DNA from: Mycobacterium stomatepiae | GTDB taxonomy: Bacteria; Actinomycetota; Actinomycetes; Mycobacteriales; Mycobacteriaceae | Length of the DNA: 64,000 nucleotides | Direction: 5' to 3' | Assembly (NCBI RefSeq): GCF_010731715.1 | Contig: NZ_AP022587.1 | Coordinates: forward strand, 3,968,001 to 4,032,000 | Shown here: positions 1 through 7,776 of the stretch, one piece after another | How positions within the stretch are numbered: position 1 is the first letter of the stretch | Layout of the letters: each line of letters begins with the position of its first letter | Notes under the pieces: generated by a model | Database searches by the model: none | What the model was told of the DNA's origin: nothing | Seen by the model: only the letters and a program-made list of their open reading frames with translations | Made by a program: the position numbers and the translations under genes

Positions 1-88
1 GTAACCTCGGCGCGCGCTAATTCACCGCCGACACAAGGGCTGTGGAGCCCGGCGCGCGGATCCATGACCGGCCTCGTATTGTGAGGCC

Positions 89-430
89 ATGCTGATCGCT
101 GGGGTGGTGTGCATGTGTGCGGCGGTGGCTTCCGCCGGGTTCGGAGCTTGGTCGCTTTCTCACAACCACGCCGTGGCCGGCACTCAACTGGCGCTGCGCG
201 CCATGGCGCCGACACAGTTGGCGGCCGCGGTGATGCTGACCGCCGGCGGCGTGGTGGCACTGGCCGCATCCGCGCACACCGCGTTCGTGGTGCTAATCGT
301 CTGCGTGGCCGGTGCCCTCGGCACGCTGGCCGCCGGCTCGTGGCAGAGCGCCCGCTTCGCACTGCGCCAAGAAGCGACGGCCCCCGGTTGCGCCGGCGAG
401 TGCAGCGCCTGCACGCGGTCCTGCCACTGA
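89..430 (+). CDS. Small conserved membrane protein (Rv0039c-like)
   Basis: A 113-residue protein with an N-terminal hydrophobic segment (about residues 2-23), a second hydrophobic stretch around residues 44-60 and a third around 65-85, so probably a small integral membrane protein. The C-terminus is cysteine-rich (CAGECSACTRSCH), which could bind metal or form disulphides. Position beside the yqgE gene and the overall sequence agree with M. tuberculosis Rv0039c, a protein of unknown function. ATG start chosen because the hydrophobic segment begins directly after it. The same region read in the next frame gives only Arg-rich shadow protein. Confidence 0.75.
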   Translation: MLIAGVVCMCAAVASAGFGAWSLSHNHAVAGTQLALRAMAPTQLAAAVMLTAGGVVALAASAHTAFVVLIVCVAGALGTLAAGSWQSARFALRQEATAPGCAGECSACTRSCH

Positions 431-469
431 CGAAACCGCACCGACGCGACGTCGTGCGATAGGGCCACC

Positions 470-1474
470 ATGCTGAGGCGCTTGCCGACAATCCTCGATC
501 CGTTCCTGTTGGCTTTGGCGACGACCGTCGCGATCGCCTCCCTCTTCCCCGCCCACGGCGACGCCGCCAAGGCCGCGTCCGTCGCCGCGGAATCCGCAAT
601 CGCGCTGCTGTTCTTTTTGTACGGCGCCCGGCTGTCGCCGCAGCAGGCCTGGCACGGCGTCCGGCAATGGCGGCTGCACCTGCTCGTGCTGGGTACGACG
701 TTCGTGCTGTTCCCGTTGCTGGGGCTGGCCGCCCGGGTGTTAGTGCCCTCGATCCTGACGACCGATCTCTACGACGGCGTGCTGTTCCTGTGCCTGGTCC
801 CCTCGACCGTGCAGTCGTCGATCGCGTTCACTTCGATTGCGCGGGGCCATGTCTCCGCCGCCATCGTCAGTGCCTCCTTGTCGAACATCCTCGGCATCGT
901 GCTGACCCCGCTGCTGGTGGTGCTGCTGATGAACACCAGCGGCGCCGTCCACGTGGACGGCACTTCGATCCACGGCATCGTGGTGCAGCTACTGCTGCCC
1001 TTCGGCGCCGGCCAGCTGGCCAGGCCATGGATCGCCGGGTTCATCAGCCGCTACGCGGCGGTGCTCAAGGTCGTCGACCGGGGGTCGATCCTGCTGGTCG
1101 TCTACACGGCCTTTTCGATGGGAGTGGTGGAGGGCATCTGGGTCGCCGTCGACGTCTGGCGATTGATTCTGGTTGCCCTGGTCGCGACCGCGCTGCTGGC
1201 CATCGTGCTGATCGCCACGACGCTGACCGGCCGGCTGGCCCGCCTAGACCGCGGCGATGCGATCGTGCTGCTGTTCTGCGGTTCGAAGAAGAGCCTGGCG
1301 TCCGGGCTGCCGATGGCGCTGGTGTTTTTCCCCAACAACATCGTCGGCCTGACCATGTTGCCGCTGATGATCTTCCACCAGATCCAGCTCGTGGTGTGCG
1401 CGGTGATCGCCAGCAGGCTGGCGCGCGAGGCCGACGAGACGTCGGCGCCTGCGGAGGTGGGGGAGGAGTCCTAG
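470..1474 (+). CDS. Bile acid:sodium symporter family (SBF-like) transporter
   Basis: A 334-residue polytopic membrane protein with roughly nine to ten hydrophobic helices and few charged residues between them. It fits the SBF-like branch of the bile acid:sodium symporter (BASS) superfamily: N-terminal LDPFLLALATTVAIASLFPA, a polar motif in the first half and a GSKKSLASGLPMALVFF segment near residues 267-283, typical of the crossover helix in this branch. Substrate unknown; bacterial relatives carry organic anions with Na+. The gene converges on yqgE and the two stop codons share CTAG. I do not recall it at this position in M. tuberculosis, so it may be an insertion between the Rv0038 and Rv0039c orthologues. 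Confidence 0.85.
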   Translation: MLRRLPTILDPFLLALATTVAIASLFPAHGDAAKAASVAAESAIALLFFLYGARLSPQQAWHGVRQWRLHLLVLGTTFVLFPLLGLAARVLVPSILTTDLYDGVLFLCLVPSTVQSSIAFTSIARGHVSAAIVSASLSNILGIVLTPLLVVLLMNTSGAVHVDGTSIHGIVVQLLLPFGAGQLARPWIAGFISRYAAVLKVVDRGSILLVVYTAFSMGVVEGIWVAVDVWRLILVALVATALLAIVLIATTLTGRLARLDRGDAIVLLFCGSKKSLASGLPMALVFFPNNIVGLTMLPLMIFHQIQLVVCAVIASRLAREADETSAPAEVGEES

Positions 1475-2079
1475 TTTCGGCTGACGTCAATCGGGTGCGT
1501 GGCCAGCAGCGACAGCGGCAGCGGCTGACGGCGTAAGACCTGCCCCCACAGATCTTCCTTCGCCCCGACGAGAACATCAGATGGCAACGCGGACAACACA
1601 ATCCAGTCGTCACGCTCGATCTCGCCCTCCAGCTGACCGATGGTCCAGCCCGAGTAGCCGGCGTAGATCCGGACACCCTCGACCAGCGGCGCAATCAGAT
1701 CGGGCTCGGCGTCGAGATCGACCATCACGATCCGCCCCGAGACATGCCGCAAACCCGGCACTCCCTGCGGGTCGGCACCAATCCGCAAGGCCGCCAGGCA
1801 CAGGGCGGCGTCGCGCTTCACCGGCCCGCCGATGAACATCGTCTTCGGCTTGGCGGCGAGTTTCGCCCACTGCGGCAACACGTTGTAGACCGCGGTCTCG
1901 CTGGAGCGGTTGAGCACCACACCGAGCGTGCCGCCGTCGTTGTGCTCGACGATGTAGATGACGCTGCGCCGGAACGTCGGTTCGAGCAGATCGGTATTGG
2001 CCAACAGCAAAGTACCCGCACGCACACGCTGGGCAGCGGGTGCGATGTAGTCTTCGGGATCTTCAGGCTGCGGCATCAT
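1471..2079 (-). CDS. YqgE/AlgH family protein (UPF0301; Rv0038 orthologue)
   Basis: A 202-residue cytosolic protein of the YqgE/AlgH (UPF0301) family, function unresolved. Family hallmarks are plain: [20 protein letters not shown] near the N-terminus, [19 protein letters not shown], and [16 protein letters not shown] near residues 145-160. The reading frame is open further upstream, but the ATG at 2079 gives the same length as M. tuberculosis Rv0038 and has a GGGAG ribosome-binding site about 12 bases upstream. ATG at 2076 is the alternative. It is divergent from the MFS carrier gene, leaving about 95 bases for both promoters. Confidence 0.93.
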   Translation of the reverse strand: MMPQPEDPEDYIAPAAQRVRAGTLLLANTDLLEPTFRRSVIYIVEHNDGGTLGVVLNRSSETAVYNVLPQWAKLAAKPKTMFIGGPVKRDAALCLAALRIGADPQGVPGLRHVSGRIVMVDLDAEPDLIAPLVEGVRIYAGYSGWTIGQLEGEIERDDWIVLSALPSDVLVGAKEDLWGQVLRRQPLPLSLLATHPIDVSRN

Positions 2080-2174
2080 TCCATCATCGCACTCCCGTAG
2101 CATCGCTCGGCACAAACAAACGCCACCCGCAAATATTTGTACTGTTATTACTGCGCCGTAGAGTGCGACGCTCT

Positions 2175-3506
2175 TTGTCCAGCCCAATCGTGGAAGTCGG
2201 TCCTGTGTTCCAAACCCGGATGCCCTCGCGTGCACCCGTCGAACTCTGGCAGTCGGTGCGCGCAATGCCGGATCTTCGGCGGGTGATTGCCGTGCGCATG
2301 GCGAGTCAGTTCGGTGACGGGCTCTTCCAGGCGACGGTGGCCGGGGCGCTGCTGTTCAATCCTGACCGGGCCGCCGACCCGTTGTCGATCGCGTTCGCAT
2401 TCGCGGTGTTGTTCTTGCCGTATTCGCTGCTGGGACCGTTCGCCGGCGCTCTGATGGACCGCTGGGACCGACGGTGGGTGCTGGTCGGCGCCAACCTGTG
2501 CCGCCTGCTGCTGATCCTGGTGATCGGCACGATTCTCGCGGTGCGCGCCGGTGAGATGCCGCTGCTGCTGGGGGCGTTGCTCTTCAACGGCTTTTCCCGA
2601 TTCGTGGCATCGGGGCTGTCGGCCTCGCTGCCGCACGTGGTCCCGCGCGAACAGGTGGTGACGATGAACTCGGTCGCCACCGCCTCGGGCGCGATCGCGG
2701 CCTTCTTCGGCGCCAACTTCATGCTGATACCTCGCTATTTCGTGGGCGGTAGCGATCGGGGCGCATCCGTGATCATCTTCATCGCCCTACTTCCGGTGTT
2801 GGTCGCGTTACTGCTGTCACTGCGGTTTGGACCCCGGGTCCTCGGGCCCGACGACACCCAGCGGGCGATCCACGGATCGGTCGTCTACGCGGTGATCACC
2901 GGGTGGTTGCACGGCGCGCGCACGGTGGTGTCCACGCCGACGGTCGCTGCGGCCCTGTCCGGCCTGGCGTCACACCGGATGGTGGTGGGCATCAATTCGC
3001 TGGTGATCCTGCTGCTGGCGCATCACACGAAGAACCCCGCATTCGGCGGCCTGGGGATCGCGCTGGTGTTCTTCGCCGCCTCGGGGCTCGGCTCGTTTCT
3101 GGCCACGCTGCTGACGCCGCCGGCGGTGCGTCGCTGGGGGCGCTACGCCGCGGCCAATGGCGCGTTGGCGGCGGCCGTGCTGATCGAGTTGGCCGGGGTG
3201 GGGCTGACCCTGCCGATCATGGTGGGGTGCAGCTTTTTCCTGGGCGTGACCGGCCAGATGATCAAGCTGTGCGCCGACTCGGCAATGCAGATGGACGTCG
3301 ACGACGCGCTGCGCGGCCACGTGTTCGCGGTGCAGGATGCGCTGTTCTGGGTCTCGTTCATCGTCTCGATCACGGTGGCCGCGCTGTTGATCCCGCCCGA
3401 CGGGCACGCGCCGACGTTCGTGCTGGCGGGGTCGGCGATCTACCTGGCCGGGCTCGCGGCGCACAGTGTCGTCGGCCGGCGCGGTCAGCCGGCAGCCAGT
3501 CGCTAG
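2175..3506 (+). CDS. MFS transporter (Rv0037c orthologue)
   Basis: A major facilitator superfamily integral membrane protein of about 443 residues with around twelve hydrophobic helices. The loop between helices 2 and 3 reads [13 protein letters not shown], the classic MFS motif A variant (G-x3-D-R-x-x-R). Substrate unknown. Position between yqgE and the mycothiol-dependent protein gene matches M. tuberculosis Rv0037c, an uncharacterised membrane protein of about 441 residues. The start is uncertain: no candidate has a convincing ribosome-binding site. TTG at 2175 gives the expected length; GTG at 2190 and ATG at 2220 are in frame and would shorten it by 5 or 15 residues. Its TAG stop lies within the AGGAGG signal of the next gene, so the pair is probably co-translated. 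Confidence 0.88.
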   Translation: MSSPIVEVGPVFQTRMPSRAPVELWQSVRAMPDLRRVIAVRMASQFGDGLFQATVAGALLFNPDRAADPLSIAFAFAVLFLPYSLLGPFAGALMDRWDRRWVLVGANLCRLLLILVIGTILAVRAGEMPLLLGALLFNGFSRFVASGLSASLPHVVPREQVVTMNSVATASGAIAAFFGANFMLIPRYFVGGSDRGASVIIFIALLPVLVALLLSLRFGPRVLGPDDTQRAIHGSVVYAVITGWLHGARTVVSTPTVAAALSGLASHRMVVGINSLVILLLAHHTKNPAFGGLGIALVFFAASGLGSFLATLLTPPAVRRWGRYAAANGALAAAVLIELAGVGLTLPIMVGCSFFLGVTGQMIKLCADSAMQMDVDDALRGHVFAVQDALFWVSFIVSITVAALLIPPDGHAPTFVLAGSAIYLAGLAAHSVVGRRGQPAASR

Positions 3507-3533
3507 GAGGTCAAGATCGCGGATCCAGGGCCG

Positions 3534-4289
3534 ATGGTGGCCGACCTGCGTGCCGAAAGCGACGACCTCGACGCGCTGGTGGCTCCGCTGGCGGCGGCGC
3601 GTTGGGCTGATGCGACGCCGGCGCCGGGCTGGAGCGTGGCACACCAGATCGCGCACCTGTTGTGGACCGATCGGGTCGCGCTGCTCTCGGTCACCGACGA
3701 GGCGGGGTTCGCCGAGGTGCTGGCCAGCGCGATGCAAGACCCAACCGGCTTCGTCGACGCGGGCGCCGAGGAGCTGGCCGTGACGGCGCCGCCCGACCTG
3801 CTGAGCGATTGGCGGACCACCCGCGAGCGGCTGCACGACGCGCTGCTCACGGTCGACGAAGCGCGCAAATTGCCGTGGTTCGGACCGCCGATGAGCCCGG
3901 CGTCGATGGCGACCGCTCGGCTGATGGAGACCTGGGCGCACGGGCTGGATGTCGCCGACGCCCTCGGTGTCAAGCGAGCGCCCACCGACCGGCTGCGCTC
4001 GATCGCGCATCTGGGGGTGCGCACTCGCGACTACGCCTTTGTGATCAACGAGTTGGCTCCGCCGTCGGAGCCGTTTCTGGTCGAGCTGCGCGCTCCCGGC
4101 GGCGATACCTGGTCCTGGGGTCCGGCCGACGCGGCGCAACGGGTCACTGGGGCCGGCGAGGACTTCTGCTTGTTGGTCACTCAGCGCCGTCCGCTCGGCG
4201 CCCTCGACATCACCGCGCATGGTCCCGACGCCCGCCGCTGGCTGGAGATCGCGCAGGCCTTCGCCGGGCCGCCCACACCCGGACGATGA
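3534..4289 (+). CDS. Mycothiol-dependent maleylpyruvate isomerase-fold protein (Rv0036c-like)
   Basis: At least 251 residues, a DinB-like helical metal-binding fold of the mycothiol-dependent maleylpyruvate isomerase group followed by a C-terminal MDMPI-type domain. Candidate metal ligands are visible: His in [10 protein letters not shown] (about residue 37) and Glu/His in [13 protein letters not shown] (about 131-138). Substrate unknown; family members act on small molecules or toxins with mycothiol as cofactor. The first ATG is at 3534, but the AGGAGG signal (3505-3510) sits 21 bases upstream and is ideally placed for an in-frame ATC at 3516, which would add six residues (IADPGP) and give 257 residues, the length I recall for Rv0036c. 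See findings. Confidence 0.88.
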   Translation: MVADLRAESDDLDALVAPLAAARWADATPAPGWSVAHQIAHLLWTDRVALLSVTDEAGFAEVLASAMQDPTGFVDAGAEELAVTAPPDLLSDWRTTRERLHDALLTVDEARKLPWFGPPMSPASMATARLMETWAHGLDVADALGVKRAPTDRLRSIAHLGVRTRDYAFVINELAPPSEPFLVELRAPGGDTWSWGPADAAQRVTGAGEDFCLLVTQRRPLGALDITAHGPDARRWLEIAQAFAGPPTPGR

Positions 4290-4341
4290 GCGCGGCATGC
4301 GCGACGAGAGCCGTTCAGCTCGGGCCCGGTCGATAGGAGCG

Positions 4342-5553
4342 CTACGTCTCGTCGGTTGGCTCGCCGGCACCGACGACCACGCGGGCGCGCGCGACGTCCT
4401 TGTCGGCGTGGCCTTCCTTGCCGTGGCCCAGCATGCCGGCCGGGGACATGGGCATCGGCGAGCCGCCCATCCCGCTGCTGGTCGGGGAGGTGGGACCGCG
4501 CAACTCGGCAGCATTGAGCACACCGGCGCGCAGGCTCGTCGGCCGGCCGCCGGTTTCCGGCTCGAAACTGCTGGTGGGACGCGTGTAGCTGGTCAGGCCG
4601 GCGCCTGGGAAGCCGCCCCCGCCACCCACGCCACCACCGCCGGCCGCGCCGCCCAGCGGGCCGGTTGCCCCGGCCAGCATGGCGGGCTCGGCGGCGGCGC
4701 CGGCCGCTGCGGCATTACCCGCGCCGGCCGACGAGAACGCGCCCGTCATCGACTGCAGCAGCCCCTGCGGCATGCTGGCCATTCCCTGAAAGACATCCAT
4801 CGGGGCCTTGACCACCTGCTGCAGCGGCTCGGTCAGGCCGGAGATCATCTGCAGCGGCTGCTGCATCAGCGAACTGAGCTGGCTGCCGCCCTCGGCGGGG
4901 GCGGCCGCTGCCTGCCCCGCACCTTGGGTCGCCTGGCTACCGACCTGCGTCGCGCTGTTCATACCGGCCTGACCCGCAGCCTGGGCTACCGCCGAAGCGG
5001 CGGCCGCCGGCCCGGCCGGCGAGGCACCCATCGGGGCGACGGGCGGGGGAACGGCCACCGCCGCGGTGAGTGTGGCCAGCGCGCCGGAGTAGGCCCAGCC
5101 GATCGTCGAATTGGTCGGCCAGTGATGGCCGTAGTATTCGCCTTCCCGCTCGGCCATCGGCATGGAGTTCTGCCCGAACCAGTTCGTGCTCGCTAGCACG
5201 GAGTACTCCAGCCGATTGGTCAGCGACACGATCGACGGGACGACCGTCGATCTCGCGAGCATGAAGGCCTCGACTGCCGCCGTCGTCACGCCGATCTTCT
5301 CCGCGGTCCAGCCCACGAGGGTGTGCAGCCCGGCGTTGAGGCCAAGCGAGGTGATCATCGAAGCGATCGCACCGACGCCCTGCCACTGCGCCGCCGTCGC
5401 CAGGGAGTTGACGGTTGAAATGCCCGCCGCTACTTCGTGATTCGTGGTCTCGGCGACCCACACCGCGTTGTTGGCAAGGACCGACGCCGGATTGCCCGCC
5501 TCAAAGATCTGAGCAATGATCTCGGGTGGACCCGTCCACCTGGGATCGGCCAT
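4342..5553 (-). CDS. PPE family protein of an ESX locus (PPE69-like)
   Basis: A 403-residue PPE protein. The N-terminal PPE domain (about residues 1-175) is helical, with GPPE at 8-11 and STNWFGQNSMPMAERE near 123-138. The rest is a low-complexity Ala/Gly/Pro/Gln region ending in the charged tail GKEGHADKDVARARV. Such proteins pair with a PE partner and are exported by type VII secretion. The matching PE gene lies 9 bases upstream, and both lie downstream of eccC and eccB, the order seen for PPE69-PE36-eccC2-eccB2 in ESX-2 of M. tuberculosis. Here nothing ESX-related follows: the next gene is the convergent Rv0036c orthologue, where esx, espG, eccD, mycP and eccE genes would be expected in ESX-2. 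Confidence 0.9.
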   Translation of the reverse strand: MADPRWTGPPEIIAQIFEAGNPASVLANNAVWVAETTNHEVAAGISTVNSLATAAQWQGVGAIASMITSLGLNAGLHTLVGWTAEKIGVTTAAVEAFMLARSTVVPSIVSLTNRLEYSVLASTNWFGQNSMPMAEREGEYYGHHWPTNSTIGWAYSGALATLTAAVAVPPPVAPMGASPAGPAAAASAVAQAAGQAGMNSATQVGSQATQGAGQAAAAPAEGGSQLSSLMQQPLQMISGLTEPLQQVVKAPMDVFQGMASMPQGLLQSMTGAFSSAGAGNAAAAGAAAEPAMLAGATGPLGGAAGGGGVGGGGGFPGAGLTSYTRPTSSFEPETGGRPTSLRAGVLNAAELRGPTSPTSSGMGGSPMPMSPAGMLGHGKEGHADKDVARARVVVGAGEPTDET

Positions 5554-5562
5554 TCCGGCCGC

Positions 5563-5874
5563 TTACGTTCCGATCGCGGCTGCGGCCGCGCTCAGTGCGT
5601 CGGTCATGACGCCGGTGGCAGACGCCAGACCCTGCGCACCCGAGAACCCGGCCCGCTGCCCGGCGTGCTCGCTCGCGGTCGCCAGGTACGTGGCACCGGT
5701 TGCGTTGAGCGCGGCGGCGAATTCGATCGAATCGGCGTCCGGTGCCATCGGCAGCACGCCGGTCAGCGCTGCCGCGCCGGCGGCGGTGGTGGCCGCCATC
5801 TGCTCACTGATCGCCCCTTCTGTCGCCGCCGACAAGTCGACGGCGCCCGGCACCATGTCAAACAGACCGCTCAT
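5563..5874 (-). CDS. PE family protein of an ESX locus (PE36-like)
   Basis: A 103-residue PE-type protein with two amphipathic helices around a turn and no C-terminal repeat domain. Residues 60-80 (NATGATYLATASEHAGQRA) resemble the end of the second helix in PE36-like proteins. The usual type VII signal Y-x3-D/E is not matched exactly: after the Tyr the next acidic residue is at +6. The ATG at 5874 is chosen because GGAGGG lies just upstream and the frame before it has no PE character. It heterodimerises presumably with the PPE protein encoded 9 bases downstream. The 180 bases before it, following eccCb, contain a perfect palindrome. Confidence 0.83.
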   Translation of the reverse strand: MSGLFDMVPGAVDLSAATEGAISEQMAATTAAGAAALTGVLPMAPDADSIEFAAALNATGATYLATASEHAGQRAGFSGAQGLASATGVMTDALSAAAAAIGT

Positions 5875-5913
5875 TTTGACCCTCCGTATTTCTAAATGCC
5901 CGGTTTCATCCGT

Positions 5914-5927
5914 GGGGGTATACCCCC
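5914..5927. promoter_or_regulatory. Perfect 14-bp palindrome upstream of the PE gene
   Basis: GGGGGTATACCCCC is a perfect two-fold palindrome 40-53 bases before the PE start codon, in the longest gap of the ESX core operon. It could be an operator for a dimeric or tetrameric repressor, or a short hairpin in the PE-PPE leader. It resembles the G/C-tract operators of CsoR-type metal sensors, but the half-sites point outward, so the identity of any binding protein is unknown. Confidence 0.4.
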
Positions 5928-6054
5928 TTTTGGCTGGCTCCCCACCAGGCAAGTTGTGTCCGGCGAAATATCGCAGAATGGCCCGATTCTATGGTGACCG
6001 CTGCCAGCTGTCGATTCACCTTTTCCGCCGCCGACGCCGACATCGCGGATTGGC

Positions 6055-7776
6055 CTACTCCGGGGCTCCGACCAGCACACCTTCGATTGCGCCATCGGTC
6101 GTGACGAGCAAACCGCGCCCGGGGGGCAGTTGCTGCGCGCTGACCCTGGCGAACACCTTCACCGTCGCCGGGTCGTTGTCCATGAATAAGGTCGGCGCGC
6201 GCGAACTCGTCATCTTCTGCAGGAATGGACTCGTTATCGAGACCCCCGCCCAGTTTCCGGGCAAGCGCGACGCAATCACGTGCAGGCCTATCTCGCGACT
6301 GCGCTCGATCAACCCCCACAGCGGAGCGCTCGCGGCGGCTTTGCCGATCGCCCCGTGCGGACGCAGTTCCTGTTCATCGTCGATCAGGAGAAAATGGTGC
6401 GGGCCTTCCCACGTGCTGCGGCTCAACAACTCTTCCTGACTCAGCCCCGAGGGAGGAAGACGATCGCGCATCATTGCCGCCAGTTCCTCGATCACGGCGT
6501 CGATGTCGTCGGCGGTATAGGCGTACGCGCGGACGTGCGGCCCCCGAATTTTGCCGATCAGCGATGTTTTGGGATCGATGATGGTGATCTGCGCCTGCTC
6601 GGGACTGAACCGGCTCATCACCGCCTGCCCGAAGGCGGCCAGTGTCGTTGTCTTGCCGCACAACTGCCGGCCCAGTACCAGCATGCTGGGCACCGTGCGA
6701 GTCGGTAAATATGTCGGCTGCAAAGCACTTTCGCCGATGGCGAAGGGAATGTTGAACGGGTCCGCCGCCACGTCGGTCTCCGCGAATGCGGCGACGATCT
6801 GGGCGAGCTGAATCTGTTCGGGCAGTCGCGCCAACTTTTCCAGCCTGCCGACGCCGGTCACCTCGGCGATGACCCTGCCGAGTTGGCGCGTCGGTATCCG
6901 CTCGCCGGCGGCCGACGTGATCTCCGGCGCCCCGATCAGCACCTCGTGGCCCTCTCGGGTGACGCCGAACCCGGGCCGGTCCAGCGTGTTGCGGGCGGCC
7001 TTTCGGCGCTCGAGGCCCTCACCCATCTGGGTTTCGTCCGGATTGCTCAGCCGTAGCTGGATCCGCGCATTCGACACGTTGACCAGCGCTTGCTTTTGAC
7101 CCACCAGCCACGCTATGGCGGTGGTCGCAACATGGACGCCGTAGGACAGGCCCTGGCGGGCGATCGATACCACGCGGTCTCCCATCGCGGAATCCTTGTC
7201 GTACAGGTCGCTGAAGTTGTCGACGACGAGAAAGACATCGCCGAACTTGTCGTTGGGATCGGTACCGCCCTCCCGCTCGGTCCCGAACCGGCGTTCCCGG
7301 AATTCGGAGATGTCGATCTGATACTGCTTGAACGCCGCCTCGCGGGCCAGGATCAATCCCTCTATCGACGCGACGGTCCGCGAGACGCCCTCTTTGTCTG
7401 TCTGACTGACGACGGATGCTACGTGCGGGAGATCTTCGACCGGGTACAGCGAGGCGCCGATGCAAAAGAATGTGATCCGCTCGGGCCGGTACATCAATGC
7501 GGCGGAGGTGATCAGCGACATCAGGGTGGTCGATTTGCCGCGCTGGGCGGTCGCCACCACCATGATGTTGTCCGTCTCCGCGTCGATGGCGTGCACCCGT
7601 TGCGCGTGGTCTTCGGGGATGTCGACGACGCCGACCGGGAACACCAGGCCTGGGTTGTCGCCGTAGTCGACATACCACGGCTTGCGTCGCCAGCTCGCCA
7701 CCAGCGCATCCATCGGCTCGCTGACCTCCAAAGGCGGGAGCCATATTTGGTGGGGCGGACGCGCGCTGTGCGCCAT
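6055..7776 (-). CDS. eccCb: ESX ATPase EccCb (FtsK/SpoIIIE domains 2 and 3)
   Basis: A 573-residue soluble half of the EccC motor of a type VII secretion system, holding two FtsK/SpoIIIE ATPase domains. The first has a degenerate P-loop ATAQRGKST (near residues 75-83; the leading Gly is Ala) and Walker B VFLVVDNFSDL. The second has an intact P-loop GRQLCGKTT near 370 and Walker B FLLIDDEQEL near 461. In known EccC proteins these domains bind the C-terminal signals of Esx/PE substrates. Its ATG overlaps the eccCa stop as TGATG, so the two are translationally coupled. ESX-2 of M. tuberculosis has one fused EccC, while ESX-1 is split as here. Confidence 0.93.
   Translation of the reverse strand: MAHSARPPHQIWLPPLEVSEPMDALVASWRRKPWYVDYGDNPGLVFPVGVVDIPEDHAQRVHAIDAETDNIMVVATAQRGKSTTLMSLITSAALMYRPERITFFCIGASLYPVEDLPHVASVVSQTDKEGVSRTVASIEGLILAREAAFKQYQIDISEFRERRFGTEREGGTDPNDKFGDVFLVVDNFSDLYDKDSAMGDRVVSIARQGLSYGVHVATTAIAWLVGQKQALVNVSNARIQLRLSNPDETQMGEGLERRKAARNTLDRPGFGVTREGHEVLIGAPEITSAAGERIPTRQLGRVIAEVTGVGRLEKLARLPEQIQLAQIVAAFAETDVAADPFNIPFAIGESALQPTYLPTRTVPSMLVLGRQLCGKTTTLAAFGQAVMSRFSPEQAQITIIDPKTSLIGKIRGPHVRAYAYTADDIDAVIEELAAMMRDRLPPSGLSQEELLSRSTWEGPHHFLLIDDEQELRPHGAIGKAAASAPLWGLIERSREIGLHVIASRLPGNWAGVSITSPFLQKMTSSRAPTLFMDNDPATVKVFARVSAQQLPPGRGLLVTTDGAIEGVLVGAPE

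Noticed and set aside
1..88. Partial gene at the left edge
   Set aside because: No frame continuing from the edge shows recognisable protein; only non-coding sequence before the ATG at 89 is supported.
5880..5960. CsoR or RicR copper operator
   Set aside because: The palindrome has G-tract, TATA, C-tract order; known operators have outward-inverted C-tract then G-tract. Called only an unknown palindrome.
4300..6054. WXG100 (esxA/esxB-like) gene near the PE-PPE pair
   Set aside because: No short frame on either strand near 4290-6055 or 10130-18500 carries a WXG motif flanked by helices with a C-terminal Y-x3-D/E.
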